Shown piece after piece: positions 54,801 to 62,877 of a DNA stretch of 64,000 bases (the stretch's first letter is position 1; each line of letters starts with the position of its first letter). This DNA is from Pseudomonas saponiphila. Lineage in GTDB: Bacteria; Pseudomonadota; Gammaproteobacteria; Pseudomonadales; Pseudomonadaceae. Made by a program: the position numbers and the translations under genes. Below the pieces are notes generated by a model that was not told the origin of the DNA, ran no database searches, and was given only the letters and a program-made list of their open reading frames with translations. The DNA lies in contig NZ_FNTJ01000003.1 in assembly GCF_900105185.1 (NCBI RefSeq), positions 186,001 to 250,000 on the forward strand, written 5' to 3'.

Positions 54801-57664
54801 CCACCCAGTCCCACGCTGTTATGGAAGCGACATACGACCAAGAGCTGGCCAGCTTCTACATCGAAGAGGCCGATGAGCGTTTGCCGCAGCTACAGGACAA
54901 CTTCCAGGCATGGCTCAGCGATCTCGATAACCGTGAGTTGATCCATACGATTAAGCGTCAGATGCACACCCTAAAGGGTGCTGCTGCCATGGCGCAGTTG
55001 ACCGAGATTCAGGAAGTGACTCACTTGATGGAGTCGCTGTTCGAGTCGCTCAGCTTGAATATCATCCCCGCCAACCAAGATTGCATAGACCTGGTGGAGA
55101 TTGTGCTTCAGGAAATCGGCGGCCTATCCACCGCCGTCAGGGCTTACCGCGGCCTTCGTCGGCCGGACGCCCTGATCAACTGCCTTGAGTGCGCTGTCGA
55201 GAAGAATCACATCAATCTTCAGCTGCTGAGCATGAACCAGGGCGAGCCACAGATCAGCGAGCAAGAGCATGATGAAGACCATAACCACGGGGCAGAAAGC
55301 TCGGTGGGTATGGAGCCAACGGTAGGCAAGAAGACCCGCCGCAGAAGCCGCGGCAAGGGAGCCGCCAAGCGTCACGCTGAGAAAATGGCTGCGCTGGCTG
55401 AAGGGCAGACGACAGGTGAGGCCCATATCCCGGAAGAGAAACATTCCGTAGAGCAGCCCAAAGCCCAGCCACAGGCCACAGTTCCGGTCCCTGAGCCAGT
55501 CGCTAAGCCTGCTGTAGTGGCTGCTCCGAAAGCCGAGGCTCAAATTGCACCCCGAGCTACTGCGGTTACTGAACCGAAGAAGGCGGAGCAAAAGCCAGCG
55601 ACTGAGCAGCCTGTCCGGAAGGAGAGCGTGAACAAGCCAAGCGCAGCCACTGGCAATGCAGTTGCGGCTGAGATGCTTGTTCATCGCAGCTCCCGTAAAG
55701 CTCCGTTCGATGACGGTAAAGAAACCCCGCTGATGCCAGTGGTTTCCCAAGCTGTCCGATCTCTCTTGCAGCGGACTCAGCAGGCCCACGGCCAGGCCCT
55801 AGACGCGCAACGGGTCGTGAGCACCGAGAAGATCAAGGTTGACCAGCGACTTCTGGAAACCGCAGTTGAACAGGCAAGCGAGCTTACTGCTTCTCGGCAT
55901 CGCCAAAGCGCCCTCCAGAAAGAGGTTGCGATCGGCCTGATCTCCATCCGAGAGAAAATGGAGGCTCACTATCTACATCAAAACCAAGTCATCCACATGC
56001 TTCGTGGCTACATCAACCTGCCAGGCGGGATGACAGGCACCACTAATGCTTCGGCTGATATGCAGCTTGAGCGTTTCAATGACATTTCTTCGATGGCAGT
56101 CCATGCCGCGCAAAACATCGAGCAAATCATCCAGGACCTCCAGTATGTGATGGAAACTGGTGATGTGATGCAGGAGTCCATTCGTAGTCAGGGACGCCTT
56201 ATCTCCCGCCTCCAGCGTGATCTCATCCACAGCCGGCTTGTACCGTTCAACAACATCAAGCCAGCCCTGAACAGCACCATTGAGAACACCTCGAAGCTGC
56301 TCAAGAAGAAAGTACGAACTGAGTTTGGTGGTGGCGACACCATCTTGGACAAGAAGATCCTCGATGCGATCAAAGATCCCTTGTTCCATATCCTTCGGAA
56401 CGCAATCGACCATGGCCTTGAGGTTGAAGCCGATAGAGCGGCAGCAGGTAAGAATCCGGAAGGTCTAATCCGCGTCACGGTTGCCCGCCGGGCGAAGAAC
56501 ATGATCGTCACTATCTCTGACGATGGCCGAGGCATTGATCCGGAAGCCGTGCGTAAAAAGGCTCTCTCTATCGGGATCATCTCCGCTAAGGATGAGCTGA
56601 CGGATAGCGAAATCATTCGCCTGATCACCCACAACGGGTTTTCTACCGCGAACAGTGTTGGTCACATCTCGGGCCGTGGCGTGGGCATGGATATCGTTGC
56701 CTCTGCCGTCGAATCCATGGGCGGCATGTTGCAGATCGAGTCCAAGGTTGGGCAGGGAACCACTTTCACTCTGGTTCTTCCGTTCTCGATCGGATCGAAC
56801 AGGGCAATGATCTGCAACACCGGTGGACAGTGGTTTGCTATCCCGACCTTCACCATGTCCAGTGTGGCGTACTGCGCGCGTGCTGACCTGGATGAGCAAC
56901 TGCGCCTGAATGGCCATGCCACCTACTCGCATGAGGGGGAGGTTTACAACGTGGTCCCACTGGCTGATCTGATCGCTATGCCTGAGCTCAAGGGAAGTGT
57001 TGATGCAGCCAAGCCTGTGACCCTCCTTCTCTGCCGCCACGGTTCGACGCGGGTTGCCATCGAGGTCGAGAAGGTTGATTCCATGCCTGAGATTCACATC
57101 CGAGAGCTGGATGGGATCTTGAGTAATGTTCGCGGTCTCATCGGCGAAACGGAACTCTCTGACGGCACAGCCATTTTCGTTTTGGACGTGATGGAACTGA
57201 TCCGAATCAACCTGAAGGAAGGGAGCAAGGGCTACGGAGTTCGTCAAAACAGGATCAGAGCGGTCAAGCGCGAGAATCGTCCGCTCGCGTTTGTGGTCGA
57301 CGATGCCACCAGCTATCGCCGGCAGTTGACCCAATACTTCGAGGCTCGTGGATTTGAGGTGATCACTGCGCGTGACGGCCAGGACGCCTTGGACATGCTG
57401 CCCCTTGAGCGTGAGCCTTCGATCATCACCGTTGACGTTGAAATGCCCCGCCTGGATGGCTTTGGGCTGACTCGCCGTCTTCGCCAGATGTCTGAACTCG
57501 ACCACATCCCGATCATCATGCTGACCACAAGAACCGGGCTTGAGGCCCAGGCAGCTGAGGCCGGGGTCAACGTGTTCTTGAACAAGCCTGTCGACTACCC
57601 AGGTATGGATAAGGCCGTGAGCCAATGCCGGCCAGACCTTATTCGCAATGAGGATGCAGCATGA
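51848..57664 (+). CDS. Hybrid CheA kinase, ChpA-like, with HPt, kinase, CheW and receiver domains
   Basis: A 1938-residue protein. The N-terminal ~750 residues are helical and may contain degenerate HPt-like units. Clear HPt motifs are VHTLRGCSG (His at about residue 822) and MHTLKGAAAM (His at about 1040). Acidic and Pro/Ala-rich linkers lie at ~740-780, ~910-1000 and ~1150-1290. The ATPase part has HILRNAIDHGL (~1514), DDGRGIDPEA and GRGVGMDIV (~1608). A CheW-like domain covers ~1650-1800, and a C-terminal receiver has its phospho-Asp near residue 1863 (TVDVEMPRLDG). This is the plan of ChpA in Pseudomonas twitching motility. ATG at 51848; it overlaps cheB by ATGA. Confidence 0.9.
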   Translation: MTSATHKAHLSWVRPPIEKAIGRAQVALDTYFQKMKVFRSPPTGVQPSWIDRQQQEANEKLGVLGQEINLIHSALVMIGSKGGAALSSEMHVISSNIQESILDDEQKDKALLALMSGLVVLPNYMSMVISGAPDSPSILSKPINEIREIRGVPLLVEESLLPNLAFSFIDPPLKDLAVDPAHRDRVFEASAKPFQAAFGSWIGTQSKESLREMKGILTDLQTVTNSQEIGCYWWAAGALVDLLIAGSLRHNNNTVSQLRTVSVAIQKGSFGGESAALESLGVERFKSLLYVMSLAKTQTDESEEVLGRFNVATGVDNDSLKSLQAKLDRSSEATAQTVALEVESLLSHAMAAIGRAVSATKEDVFGIQIASFLTAIRDLANIFFMVNDEELASIARTAATRVSEDSQMSDMTTEVVEALKSDLLYLDARLKNLAENEATRALGIEGVAPDVISGIVSESLKVLVSVRRPIALHVDSGTAQEGLRQGLEELLSVASVTSFAGASKVGAILKGVAHSMISMLDGGTLSQSEAYENAARALVAVELYLESIHSGFEPDPSILTSAIQALSKNGIEVGEVEAPTQSELLTIFENVSASAADDEDTLLPEIQELRHVFEAFAQLPNFTDQAQLQTLHMASDRIAMAARIRGVEPLAKLSKAIAHFANEVYSVARDEEFDTNAAVEAAKESAALILRCFDEYAAKGAAAIFVADVAIRLIDMVDTARREVETTEDAAPIEPEAHQNESVDRVSEIDTPVDSQEIREVEGSEVILAKEAEGEEVEYPEGTDAFMMQLYRAEYKANHDSLVAMLSSEAPKLDDHACRLVHTLRGCSGSAQCMPLNRVFAVLENRLNEIRTSEVELTTHDCAQIIELLNECMEFHLAFPWQATTQLEDAWIDMAKSICGTTEEAVYEEVAVPAVPAEDPPVTTATDQVDSVEPEAIEVEVEVDAVAPVTVDEVTETVAEQPQAEVEVEVEAQVEVEPEYQAPIPTQSHAVMEATYDQELASFYIEEADERLPQLQDNFQAWLSDLDNRELIHTIKRQMHTLKGAAAMAQLTEIQEVTHLMESLFESLSLNIIPANQDCIDLVEIVLQEIGGLSTAVRAYRGLRRPDALINCLECAVEKNHINLQLLSMNQGEPQISEQEHDEDHNHGAESSVGMEPTVGKKTRRRSRGKGAAKRHAEKMAALAEGQTTGEAHIPEEKHSVEQPKAQPQATVPVPEPVAKPAVVAAPKAEAQIAPRATAVTEPKKAEQKPATEQPVRKESVNKPSAATGNAVAAEMLVHRSSRKAPFDDGKETPLMPVVSQAVRSLLQRTQQAHGQALDAQRVVSTEKIKVDQRLLETAVEQASELTASRHRQSALQKEVAIGLISIREKMEAHYLHQNQVIHMLRGYINLPGGMTGTTNASADMQLERFNDISSMAVHAAQNIEQIIQDLQYVMETGDVMQESIRSQGRLISRLQRDLIHSRLVPFNNIKPALNSTIENTSKLLKKKVRTEFGGGDTILDKKILDAIKDPLFHILRNAIDHGLEVEADRAAAGKNPEGLIRVTVARRAKNMIVTISDDGRGIDPEAVRKKALSIGIISAKDELTDSEIIRLITHNGFSTANSVGHISGRGVGMDIVASAVESMGGMLQIESKVGQGTTFTLVLPFSIGSNRAMICNTGGQWFAIPTFTMSSVAYCARADLDEQLRLNGHATYSHEGEVYNVVPLADLIAMPELKGSVDAAKPVTLLLCRHGSTRVAIEVEKVDSMPEIHIRELDGILSNVRGLIGETELSDGTAIFVLDVMELIRINLKEGSKGYGVRQNRIRAVKRENRPLAFVVDDATSYRRQLTQYFEARGFEVITARDGQDALDMLPLEREPSIITVDVEMPRLDGFGLTRRLRQMSELDHIPIIMLTTRTGLEAQAAEAGVNVFLNKPVDYPGMDKAVSQCRPDLIRNEDAA

Positions 57665-58605
57665 AAGTCGGTATCGTCAGTGCCAGTGGCGTTCAGGCCA
57701 CACTGATACAAGAAGAACTCTCCACCGTTCTTGCAAATGTGCGGGTGTTTAGCATCCCCGAGGTTGAATCAGGTCTGGCTCGCACCACCAACCAGCACCT
57801 GATGATCTATGACATCTCAGATCCATCACTGCTGGAGTCCGAAGACTTGAATGAGCAGATGGATAGCAATGAGCCTCCCTGCCTGTTCAATGAGACGGAC
57901 CTCTATCCGATGTCGCCGGAGCAACGCATTGCCTGGCGAAATCGCATGATCGAAGAAATGAAGAAGCTGGCCCCTGACCTTGCTGATGAGATCAAGCAGG
58001 CAAACGACAGATTCGCCGCTTCGAAGGTAGACACGCTGGTGATCGGATCTAGCTCCGGTGGCCCTTTGGCGCTGAAGGAGTTTTTCTCCAACCTGCCCCG
58101 CCTGAACATCGCCATCTTCATTGCTCAGCACATGCCTGAAGCAGCATTTGGCCTGCTGCTGCGGCAGGTTAAAGAGGCTGCCAAGGATTGGGACGTAGAG
58201 ATCGGCTATCACGGGCAAAAGGTGGTGGGGGGCAAGGTAATCCTCATCCCTCGGGACGTAACGCTAAACATCTCGCCCAACGCGATAATCGAGTTCAAGC
58301 CGAACGTGACCCCCCCAGAGTTCCACCCCAGCATCAACCAGGCTATCCGCTCGGTTCATGCGTATTCCAAGGAACGGACGAACATCCTGATCCTCACTGG
58401 GATGGGCGAGGATGGCGCAGCAGCGGTGCGGGACTTGAAGGGCAAGGTCAAAAGCATCATGGCCCAGGACCACGCTTCCTGCGCTTCTTCAAGCATGCCG
58501 GACGCGGCACGAGAGACCAACGCAGTCCAGTTCAGCGGCCCGCCGAGCGAGCTCGCCCGGAAGGTTTCAGAGGCATATGGGTTCGGAGTTGTGCTTCTGA
58601 ACTGA
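57661..58605 (+). CDS. CheB/ChpB-like protein-glutamate methylesterase
   Basis: A 314-residue protein. The N-terminal ~125 residues look like a degenerate receiver domain (MKVGIVSASGVQATLIQEEL...LMIYDIS) without the standard Asp pocket. The C-terminal methylesterase has the catalytic Ser in VIGSSSGGP (~133), His in FIAQHMPE and Asp in LTGMGEDGA. It would remove methyl groups added by CheR. The atypical receiver recalls ChpB. It is the last gene of the chemosensory operon. Confidence 0.88.
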   Translation: MKVGIVSASGVQATLIQEELSTVLANVRVFSIPEVESGLARTTNQHLMIYDISDPSLLESEDLNEQMDSNEPPCLFNETDLYPMSPEQRIAWRNRMIEEMKKLAPDLADEIKQANDRFAASKVDTLVIGSSSGGPLALKEFFSNLPRLNIAIFIAQHMPEAAFGLLLRQVKEAAKDWDVEIGYHGQKVVGGKVILIPRDVTLNISPNAIIEFKPNVTPPEFHPSINQAIRSVHAYSKERTNILILTGMGEDGAAAVRDLKGKVKSIMAQDHASCASSSMPDAARETNAVQFSGPPSELARKVSEAYGFGVVLLN

Positions 58606-58621
58606 CGGCAACTGCCAGAGG

Positions 58622-58649
58622 AAAAAGCCGCAATCATGCGGCTTTTTTT
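58622..58649 (+). terminator. Terminator of the chemosensory operon
   Basis: Stem AAAAGCCGCA/TGCGGCTTTT with a 4-nt loop and seven T. It begins about 17 bases after the cheB stop. Confidence 0.88.
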
Positions 58650-58671
58650 GTGGGGGGAATTTACAGCTCGA

Positions 58672-58854
58672 TCAGCTCAGTCCGTATCGACGCTTCAACT
58701 CGACTATCCGAGTGGCACGCCGGCGTTGCGTCTCAGCGGTCTCCTGGTCAGCATGTATTGCTCCGTGAGCAACGGCAGAAGCATAGCGCTCGTCTTGCTG
58801 CACCAGGTCAACGAGCTCCTGCAATTCCACTCGCATTTCGTCATAGAGCGCCAT
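58672..58854 (-). CDS. Small helical protein (60 aa)
   Basis: The start ATG at 58854 overlaps the stop of the upstream gene; the open frame to 59088 is a shadow. The protein is helical and charged (MALYDEMRVELQELVDLVQQDERY...RRYGLS). Family not recognised. Convergent with the chemosensory operon. Confidence 0.5.
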   Translation of the reverse strand: MALYDEMRVELQELVDLVQQDERYASAVAHGAIHADQETAETQRRRATRIVELKRRYGLS

Positions 58855-59347
58855 CGTTACGCCCCTGCTCTGTATGAGGTTGCACGCCTGAAGCTGCATG
58901 GATGCGTGGGTATAGATGCCTCCACGCCTGGTATGCAAATGACTTCTCGTAGTCCCCGCCTCCCGCGCGAACATACTGCCCCTCAGTTTCCCACCATGAC
59001 TGAAATTCGGACTCGAATACATCATCGCTTGGCTCAGCCTCAACAGCACAGGCGGTGACCACTTCCACCTTAGGCGATGCGAGCACACGAACGCAGCGCG
59101 TGCGATTCATGCTATCCCTGACAGTCACTGCGAGGGCATGGAGATGGTTGCCGTCCCACAAGGCCACGACGCCACCACAAGCTAACTCGTAGCGATAGTT
59201 GTCGATGTGGCCGGTCTTCGCGCCAACCTTTACCGCTTGATCGTTCATGAATGGCCACACAGGCGCATCGATCTCGTCGAGATGATGACTGATCTGGACC
59301 TGTCCATTGCAAACCAGCACCGATTCCATTCGTTCATTGGATGGCAT
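58841..59347 (-). CDS. Hypothetical protein (168 aa)
   Basis: Not recognised. A soluble mixed alpha/beta protein (MESVLVCNGQVQISHHLDEID..., CVRVLASPKVEVVTACAVEAEP), with a helical acidic and aromatic second half (DDVFESEFQSWWETEGQYV). ATG at 59347. Its stop overlaps the next small gene. Confidence 0.55.
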   Translation of the reverse strand: MPSNERMESVLVCNGQVQISHHLDEIDAPVWPFMNDQAVKVGAKTGHIDNYRYELACGGVVALWDGNHLHALAVTVRDSMNRTRCVRVLASPKVEVVTACAVEAEPSDDVFESEFQSWWETEGQYVRAGGGDYEKSFAYQAWRHLYPRIHAASGVQPHTEQGRNDGAL

Positions 59348-59365
59348 TAAGTGGTCCCCTAAAAG

Positions 59366-59629
59366 TTAGTGGCTCAGGCCCTGAGCATTTTCCTCTTGGA
59401 GCTCAAAGTCGTATCGGGCAAAGACTTTCTCGCCGCTCCAAATAACCTCAAAAGCCTCTTGGATTTTCTGGCGGAAATCCTCCAGAACGGACTTAAAGTC
59501 CTCCGCCTCATACTGCTCCGATTCGACCAGCCAGCCCGGAGCAGAAACCTCGGCGCTTTCGCCGGCAATACCTACACTCGGATCTCCGACTGTCCAGAGA
59601 TACAGCTTCTGCACTCGCTTGATGCCCAT
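59366..59629 (-). CDS. Small hypothetical protein (87 aa)
   Basis: Unrecognised. ATG 59629. A beta-rich N-terminal half (RVQKLYLWTVGDPSVGIAGE) is followed by a helical acidic half (DFKSVLEDFRQKIQEAFEVIWSGE). It follows recA on the same strand after a hairpin at 59689-59706. Confidence 0.5.
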   Translation of the reverse strand: MGIKRVQKLYLWTVGDPSVGIAGESAEVSAPGWLVESEQYEAEDFKSVLEDFRQKIQEAFEVIWSGEKVFARYDFELQEENAQGLSH

Positions 59630-59688
59630 AATTCACCTTGTTCGCAGATGGGTGTTCTATCTTCGGCAATTCGCCGGCCAAATGAAAA

Positions 59689-59706
59689 GGGCGCATTGCT
59701 GCGCCC
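59689..59706 (-). terminator. Hairpin after recA
   Basis: Stem GGGCGCA/TGCGCCC with a 4-nt loop and four T on the minus-strand side, about 20 bases after the recA stop. A moderate terminator. Confidence 0.6.
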
Positions 59707-59723
59707 TAACCACTACTGGAGAG

Positions 59724-60824
59724 TTAGACCTCTTCGCCCATAGGAGCCAGGTCCGGCGAATCTTCTTCCACTTCTTCCAGCGGCTCTGCATCGGCAGCAT
59801 CCAGAGGTTTGCCCTTAGGCTGGTGTGCTGCGCGCACAGCATCCTCGATTTCGCGAGCGGCCTCGGGATTTTCCTTGAGCCATGCAGCCGCATTCGCCTT
59901 GCCCTGGCCGATCTTATTGCCGGCGTAGGAGTACCAAGCACCTGCCTTAGAAACCAGATTCTGCTCGATACCCAGATCGATCAACTCTGCAAAGAAGTTG
60001 AAGCCATGCCCGTAGATGATCTCGGTCTCGGCCTGACGGAACGGCGGGGCGACCTTGTTCTTCACGACTTTGACGCGGGTTTCGCTGCCGATCACCTCGT
60101 CGCCGTCCTTGACCGCGCCGGTACGTCGAATATCCAGACGCACCGAGGCGTAGAACTTGAGGGCGTTACCACCGGTGGTGGTTTCCGGGTTGCCGAACAT
60201 CACACCGATCTTCATGCGGATCTGGTTGATGAAGATCACCAGGCAGTTCGCATTCTTGATGTTGCCGGTGAGTTTGCGCAGCGCCTGGCTGAGAAGTCTG
60301 GCCTGGAGCCCAACGTGAGCATCCCCCATGTCGCCTTCGATCTCTGCTTTAGGCACCAGTGCTGCCACGGAATCGACGATGATTACGTCTACCGCATTGG
60401 AGCGCACCAGCATGTCGGTGATCTCCAGAGCCTGCTCGCCGGTATCAGGCTGAGACACAAGCAGGTCATCTACGTTGACGCCCAGTTTGCTCGCATAGCC
60501 GGTATCCAACGCATGCTCGGCATCGACGAAAGCGCAGGTAGCACCAGCCTTTTGCGCCTGAGCGATAACCGAAAGGGTGAGGGTGGTCTTACCCGAAGAC
60601 TCAGGGCCGTAGATTTCGACAATACGACCCTTCGGGAGACCGCCAATGCCGAGGGCCAGGTCAAGCTTCAGGGAGCCCGTGCTGATGGCGGGGATGGGGG
60701 TCAGCGAGGCCGAATCCATACGCATGATCGCGCCCTTGCCGAACTGCTTTTCGATCTGGCTCAAACACTGAGCGAGGGCCTTGTCGCGGCCGGCGAGCTC
60801 TGCACCGTTGGAAGCATCTTTCAT
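59724..60824 (-). CDS. recA: Plasmid-encoded RecA recombinase
   Basis: A 366-residue full-length Rec[23 protein letters not shown] at the N-terminus, Walker A GPESSGKT (73-80), [19 protein letters not shown] (Walker B), loop 2 region [16 protein letters not shown] and the C-terminal acidic tail [11 protein letters not shown] are all kept. It differs from chromosomal RecA in detail, so it is probably an independent plasmid gene rather than a recent host copy. It follows a small gene with ATGA overlap. It could protect or recombine plasmid DNA during transfer, or act on the IS copies. Confidence 0.92.
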   Translation of the reverse strand: MKDASNGAELAGRDKALAQCLSQIEKQFGKGAIMRMDSASLTPIPAISTGSLKLDLALGIGGLPKGRIVEIYGPESSGKTTLTLSVIAQAQKAGATCAFVDAEHALDTGYASKLGVNVDDLLVSQPDTGEQALEITDMLVRSNAVDVIIVDSVAALVPKAEIEGDMGDAHVGLQARLLSQALRKLTGNIKNANCLVIFINQIRMKIGVMFGNPETTTGGNALKFYASVRLDIRRTGAVKDGDEVIGSETRVKVVKNKVAPPFRQAETEIIYGHGFNFFAELIDLGIEQNLVSKAGAWYSYAGNKIGQGKANAAAWLKENPEAAREIEDAVRAAHQPKGKPLDAADAEPLEEVEEDSPDLAPMGEEV

Positions 60825-61135
60825 TTGTTCACCTGCTGATTGTTGGTGGCTGATTTACTTTCCGCCTGAATAACCTTTCTAACGGCAGTCGCCTGATCTT
60901 CAAGGCAACGAGCTACGTTCCCGGCAAGGATGTCCAGCGCGCCAGGTTTCACATCGTCGATCAGTGATTTCAGGAAAGAGGCTTGCAGTTCACTATCGTC
61001 AGGAAATGCGTCCTGATCGAAAGAGGTGCGAAGCAGGGTGTGGGGGCCGAGCTTCGTTGATACCTCGATGGAACTGCCGGTCTTAACTGCAAACTGTCTC
61101 AGAAGGGCAGAAGTCATTACGTGAGCGGTACTCAT
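60821..61135 (-). CDS. Small protein co-transcribed with plasmid recA (104 aa)
   Basis: Not recognised. ATG at 61135; it ends in an ATGA overlap with recA. The protein is helical with segments such as [34 protein letters not shown]. It might modulate RecA, judging only from coupling. The frame extends to 61150 but runs into an inverted repeat likely to be an operator. Confidence 0.6.
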   Translation of the reverse strand: MSTAHVMTSALLRQFAVKTGSSIEVSTKLGPHTLLRTSFDQDAFPDDSELQASFLKSLIDDVKPGALDILAGNVARCLEDQATAVRKVIQAESKSATNNQQVNK

Positions 61136-61139
61136 GCTT

Positions 61140-61165
61140 GTTGTCCTCATTAGAACGAGGACAAC
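61140..61165. promoter_or_regulatory. Inverted repeat upstream of the recA operon
   Basis: Perfect 9-bp arms GTTGTCCTC and GAGGACAAC separated by 8 bases, immediately before the ATG at 61135. It differs from the Pseudomonas LexA box pattern (CTGTATAAATATACAG type), so another repressor or an RNA hairpin over the ribosome site is suggested. Confidence 0.55.
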
Positions 61166-61207
61166 TGTATGGCCGCCTTTCCCGTGCCAGAAGGTGGGCG
61201 AAAATAA

Positions 61208-62034
61208 TCAGCCGCAGAAGCTAGATGAGCCGTCGCAGATACCCATGATTTCTTCGTAATCCTTGCAGCAGGTGACTGGCACCCACCAGACGAAGGTGTA
61301 GGTATGCATCGGGTCGACAGGGCCAGCGCGCATCTGGGTATCAAGCATCATGCTTCCGGCACCAAAGCCAACAGTCACCATTGGGCTTGTCTGCTGAAGC
61401 TTCCCGATGGCCAGCGAACCGTTGAACGGGAACGAGCCCTGGGCGAAGGCCGAGACGTGAATCGCACGGTAGGCGGCGATGCCTGCCGCAATTGGTGCTG
61501 AATCGTTCTGAGTTGCCATCTGCCGCGGATAGAGAGGCCCCCACTTCGGCCCAATGCACAGCTCCATGCCAAACATCGAAATGTTGCCAGTGAGCTCATT
61601 GCACGTAATCGGGTTGGACAAGAACGTATGGGCCATGTCCCGGCAACCCGTGCGCCAGGCGGGATCGAACTCAGTCGAGTAGAGCAGTTTGGGCATACAG
61701 GCCGGCATTGCTTTATTGAACTGAGACACCGCCTTGCTGACGATCTGATCCGTTGCAGCCGAGCAGACCGAAGTGGCGGAAGACAGTTTGGGGTTCCCGG
61801 TCTTCGCCTTGTCTACACCACACAGCTTGCAGTCCTGGTAGGCCATAGCCATCGCAATAGCCCAGGACGGAATCTCATAGATCCGTGCCTCGAACGTCGT
61901 GTAGTCGTTGTTATCGACACCGGTGCTGAACAAAGACCCCAGGCCAACTCCGAGCGCAGAATCACCACCACCCTTGATCACCTCAATCAAGGCGACCGGC
62001 TGGTAGTGGGAGACGATGAACTTGTCGGTGCAGT
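61208..62034 (-). pseudogene. TraU-like conjugal transfer protein, 5' end cut by IS21 copy 3
   Basis: The frame is open up to the IS boundary, so the N-terminus lies beyond the IS. About 275 residues remain, rich in cysteine (CKLCGVDKAK, CRDMAHTFLSNPITC, CCKDYEEIMGIC). WGPLYPRQMATQNDSAPIAAGIAAYRAIHVS and FVWWVPVTCC resemble the C-terminal part of TraU, a periplasmic disulphide-rich protein of F-type conjugation. The identity is moderate. The interruption suggests that this copy of the transfer system may be impaired, unless another copy exists outside. Confidence 0.6.
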
Positions 62035-62127
62035 TGCGGATTTCGGTGAACGTGACCGAGCGTTTCGCTAATACGTGACCGGTGCTTCCACCCCGGTTGC
62101 GCGGGTTCTGGATTGTAATCGCATCGG

Positions 62128-62877
62128 TCACGATGCGGCTTGTTCCTCGGCTTTTTTTCGGCGCAGCGACTCGCCTTTCATCGTCAGTCGGTAGGCGTTG
62201 TGCACCAGGCGGTCGAGGATGGCATCGGCCAGGGTCGGGTCGTTGATCCAGCCGTGCCAGTGCTCGATGGGCAGTTGGCTCGTCAGGATGGTGGAGCGGC
62301 TGCCAGCGCGGTCGTCGATCACCTCCAGCAGGTCATGCCGGGCTCCTTCCTCCAGCGGGGCTAGCGCCCAGTCGTCCAGCACCAGGACGTCGACCTTTGC
62401 CAGCTGTTGCAGGGTACGGCCGAAGCTGCCGTCGCCATGAGCGATGCGCAGTTGTTCCAGCAGGCGCGGGGTGCGCAGGTACAGGGTGCTATAGCCCTGG
62501 CGGCAGGCCTGGTTGCCCAGGGCGCAGGCCAGCCAGGTTTTGCCGGCACCGGTCGGGCCGGTCAGCAGCAGGTTGTGCTGCTGGCGGATCCAGTCGCCAC
62601 TGGCCAGGGTGGCGATCAGACGCTCGTCCAGGGCGCGTCCGGTGCGGCGGTCGAGATCTTCCAGGCAGGCGTTGGCGTACTTGAGCTTGGCCTTCTTGCG
62701 CAGCCGTACCAGGCGCTGGTTGTCACGCCAGGCCAGTTCGCGGTCGAGCAGTAGGCCGAGGCGTTCATCGAAGCTCAGGCTGTGGCTGGCCGGCAGCGTC
62801 CATTGCTCTTCCAGGGCGCGGGCCATGCCGTCCAGGCGTAGCTGGTGCAGTTGATTCAGGGTGTGTTGCGGCATCAT
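62128..62877 (-). CDS. istB: IS21 helper ATPase IstB (copy 3)
   Basis: 249 residues, the same as the other two copies (Walker A GPTGAGKT). Confidence 0.93.
   Translation of the reverse strand: MMPQHTLNQLHQLRLDGMARALEEQWTLPASHSLSFDERLGLLLDRELAWRDNQRLVRLRKKAKLKYANACLEDLDRRTGRALDERLIATLASGDWIRQQHNLLLTGPTGAGKTWLACALGNQACRQGYSTLYLRTPRLLEQLRIAHGDGSFGRTLQQLAKVDVLVLDDWALAPLEEGARHDLLEVIDDRAGSRSTILTSQLPIEHWHGWINDPTLADAILDRLVHNAYRLTMKGESLRRKKAEEQAAS

Noticed and set aside
61140..61165. LexA box before recA
   Set aside because: The repeat GTTGTCCTC-N8-GAGGACAAC does not match the CTGTATAAATATACAG-type SOS box.
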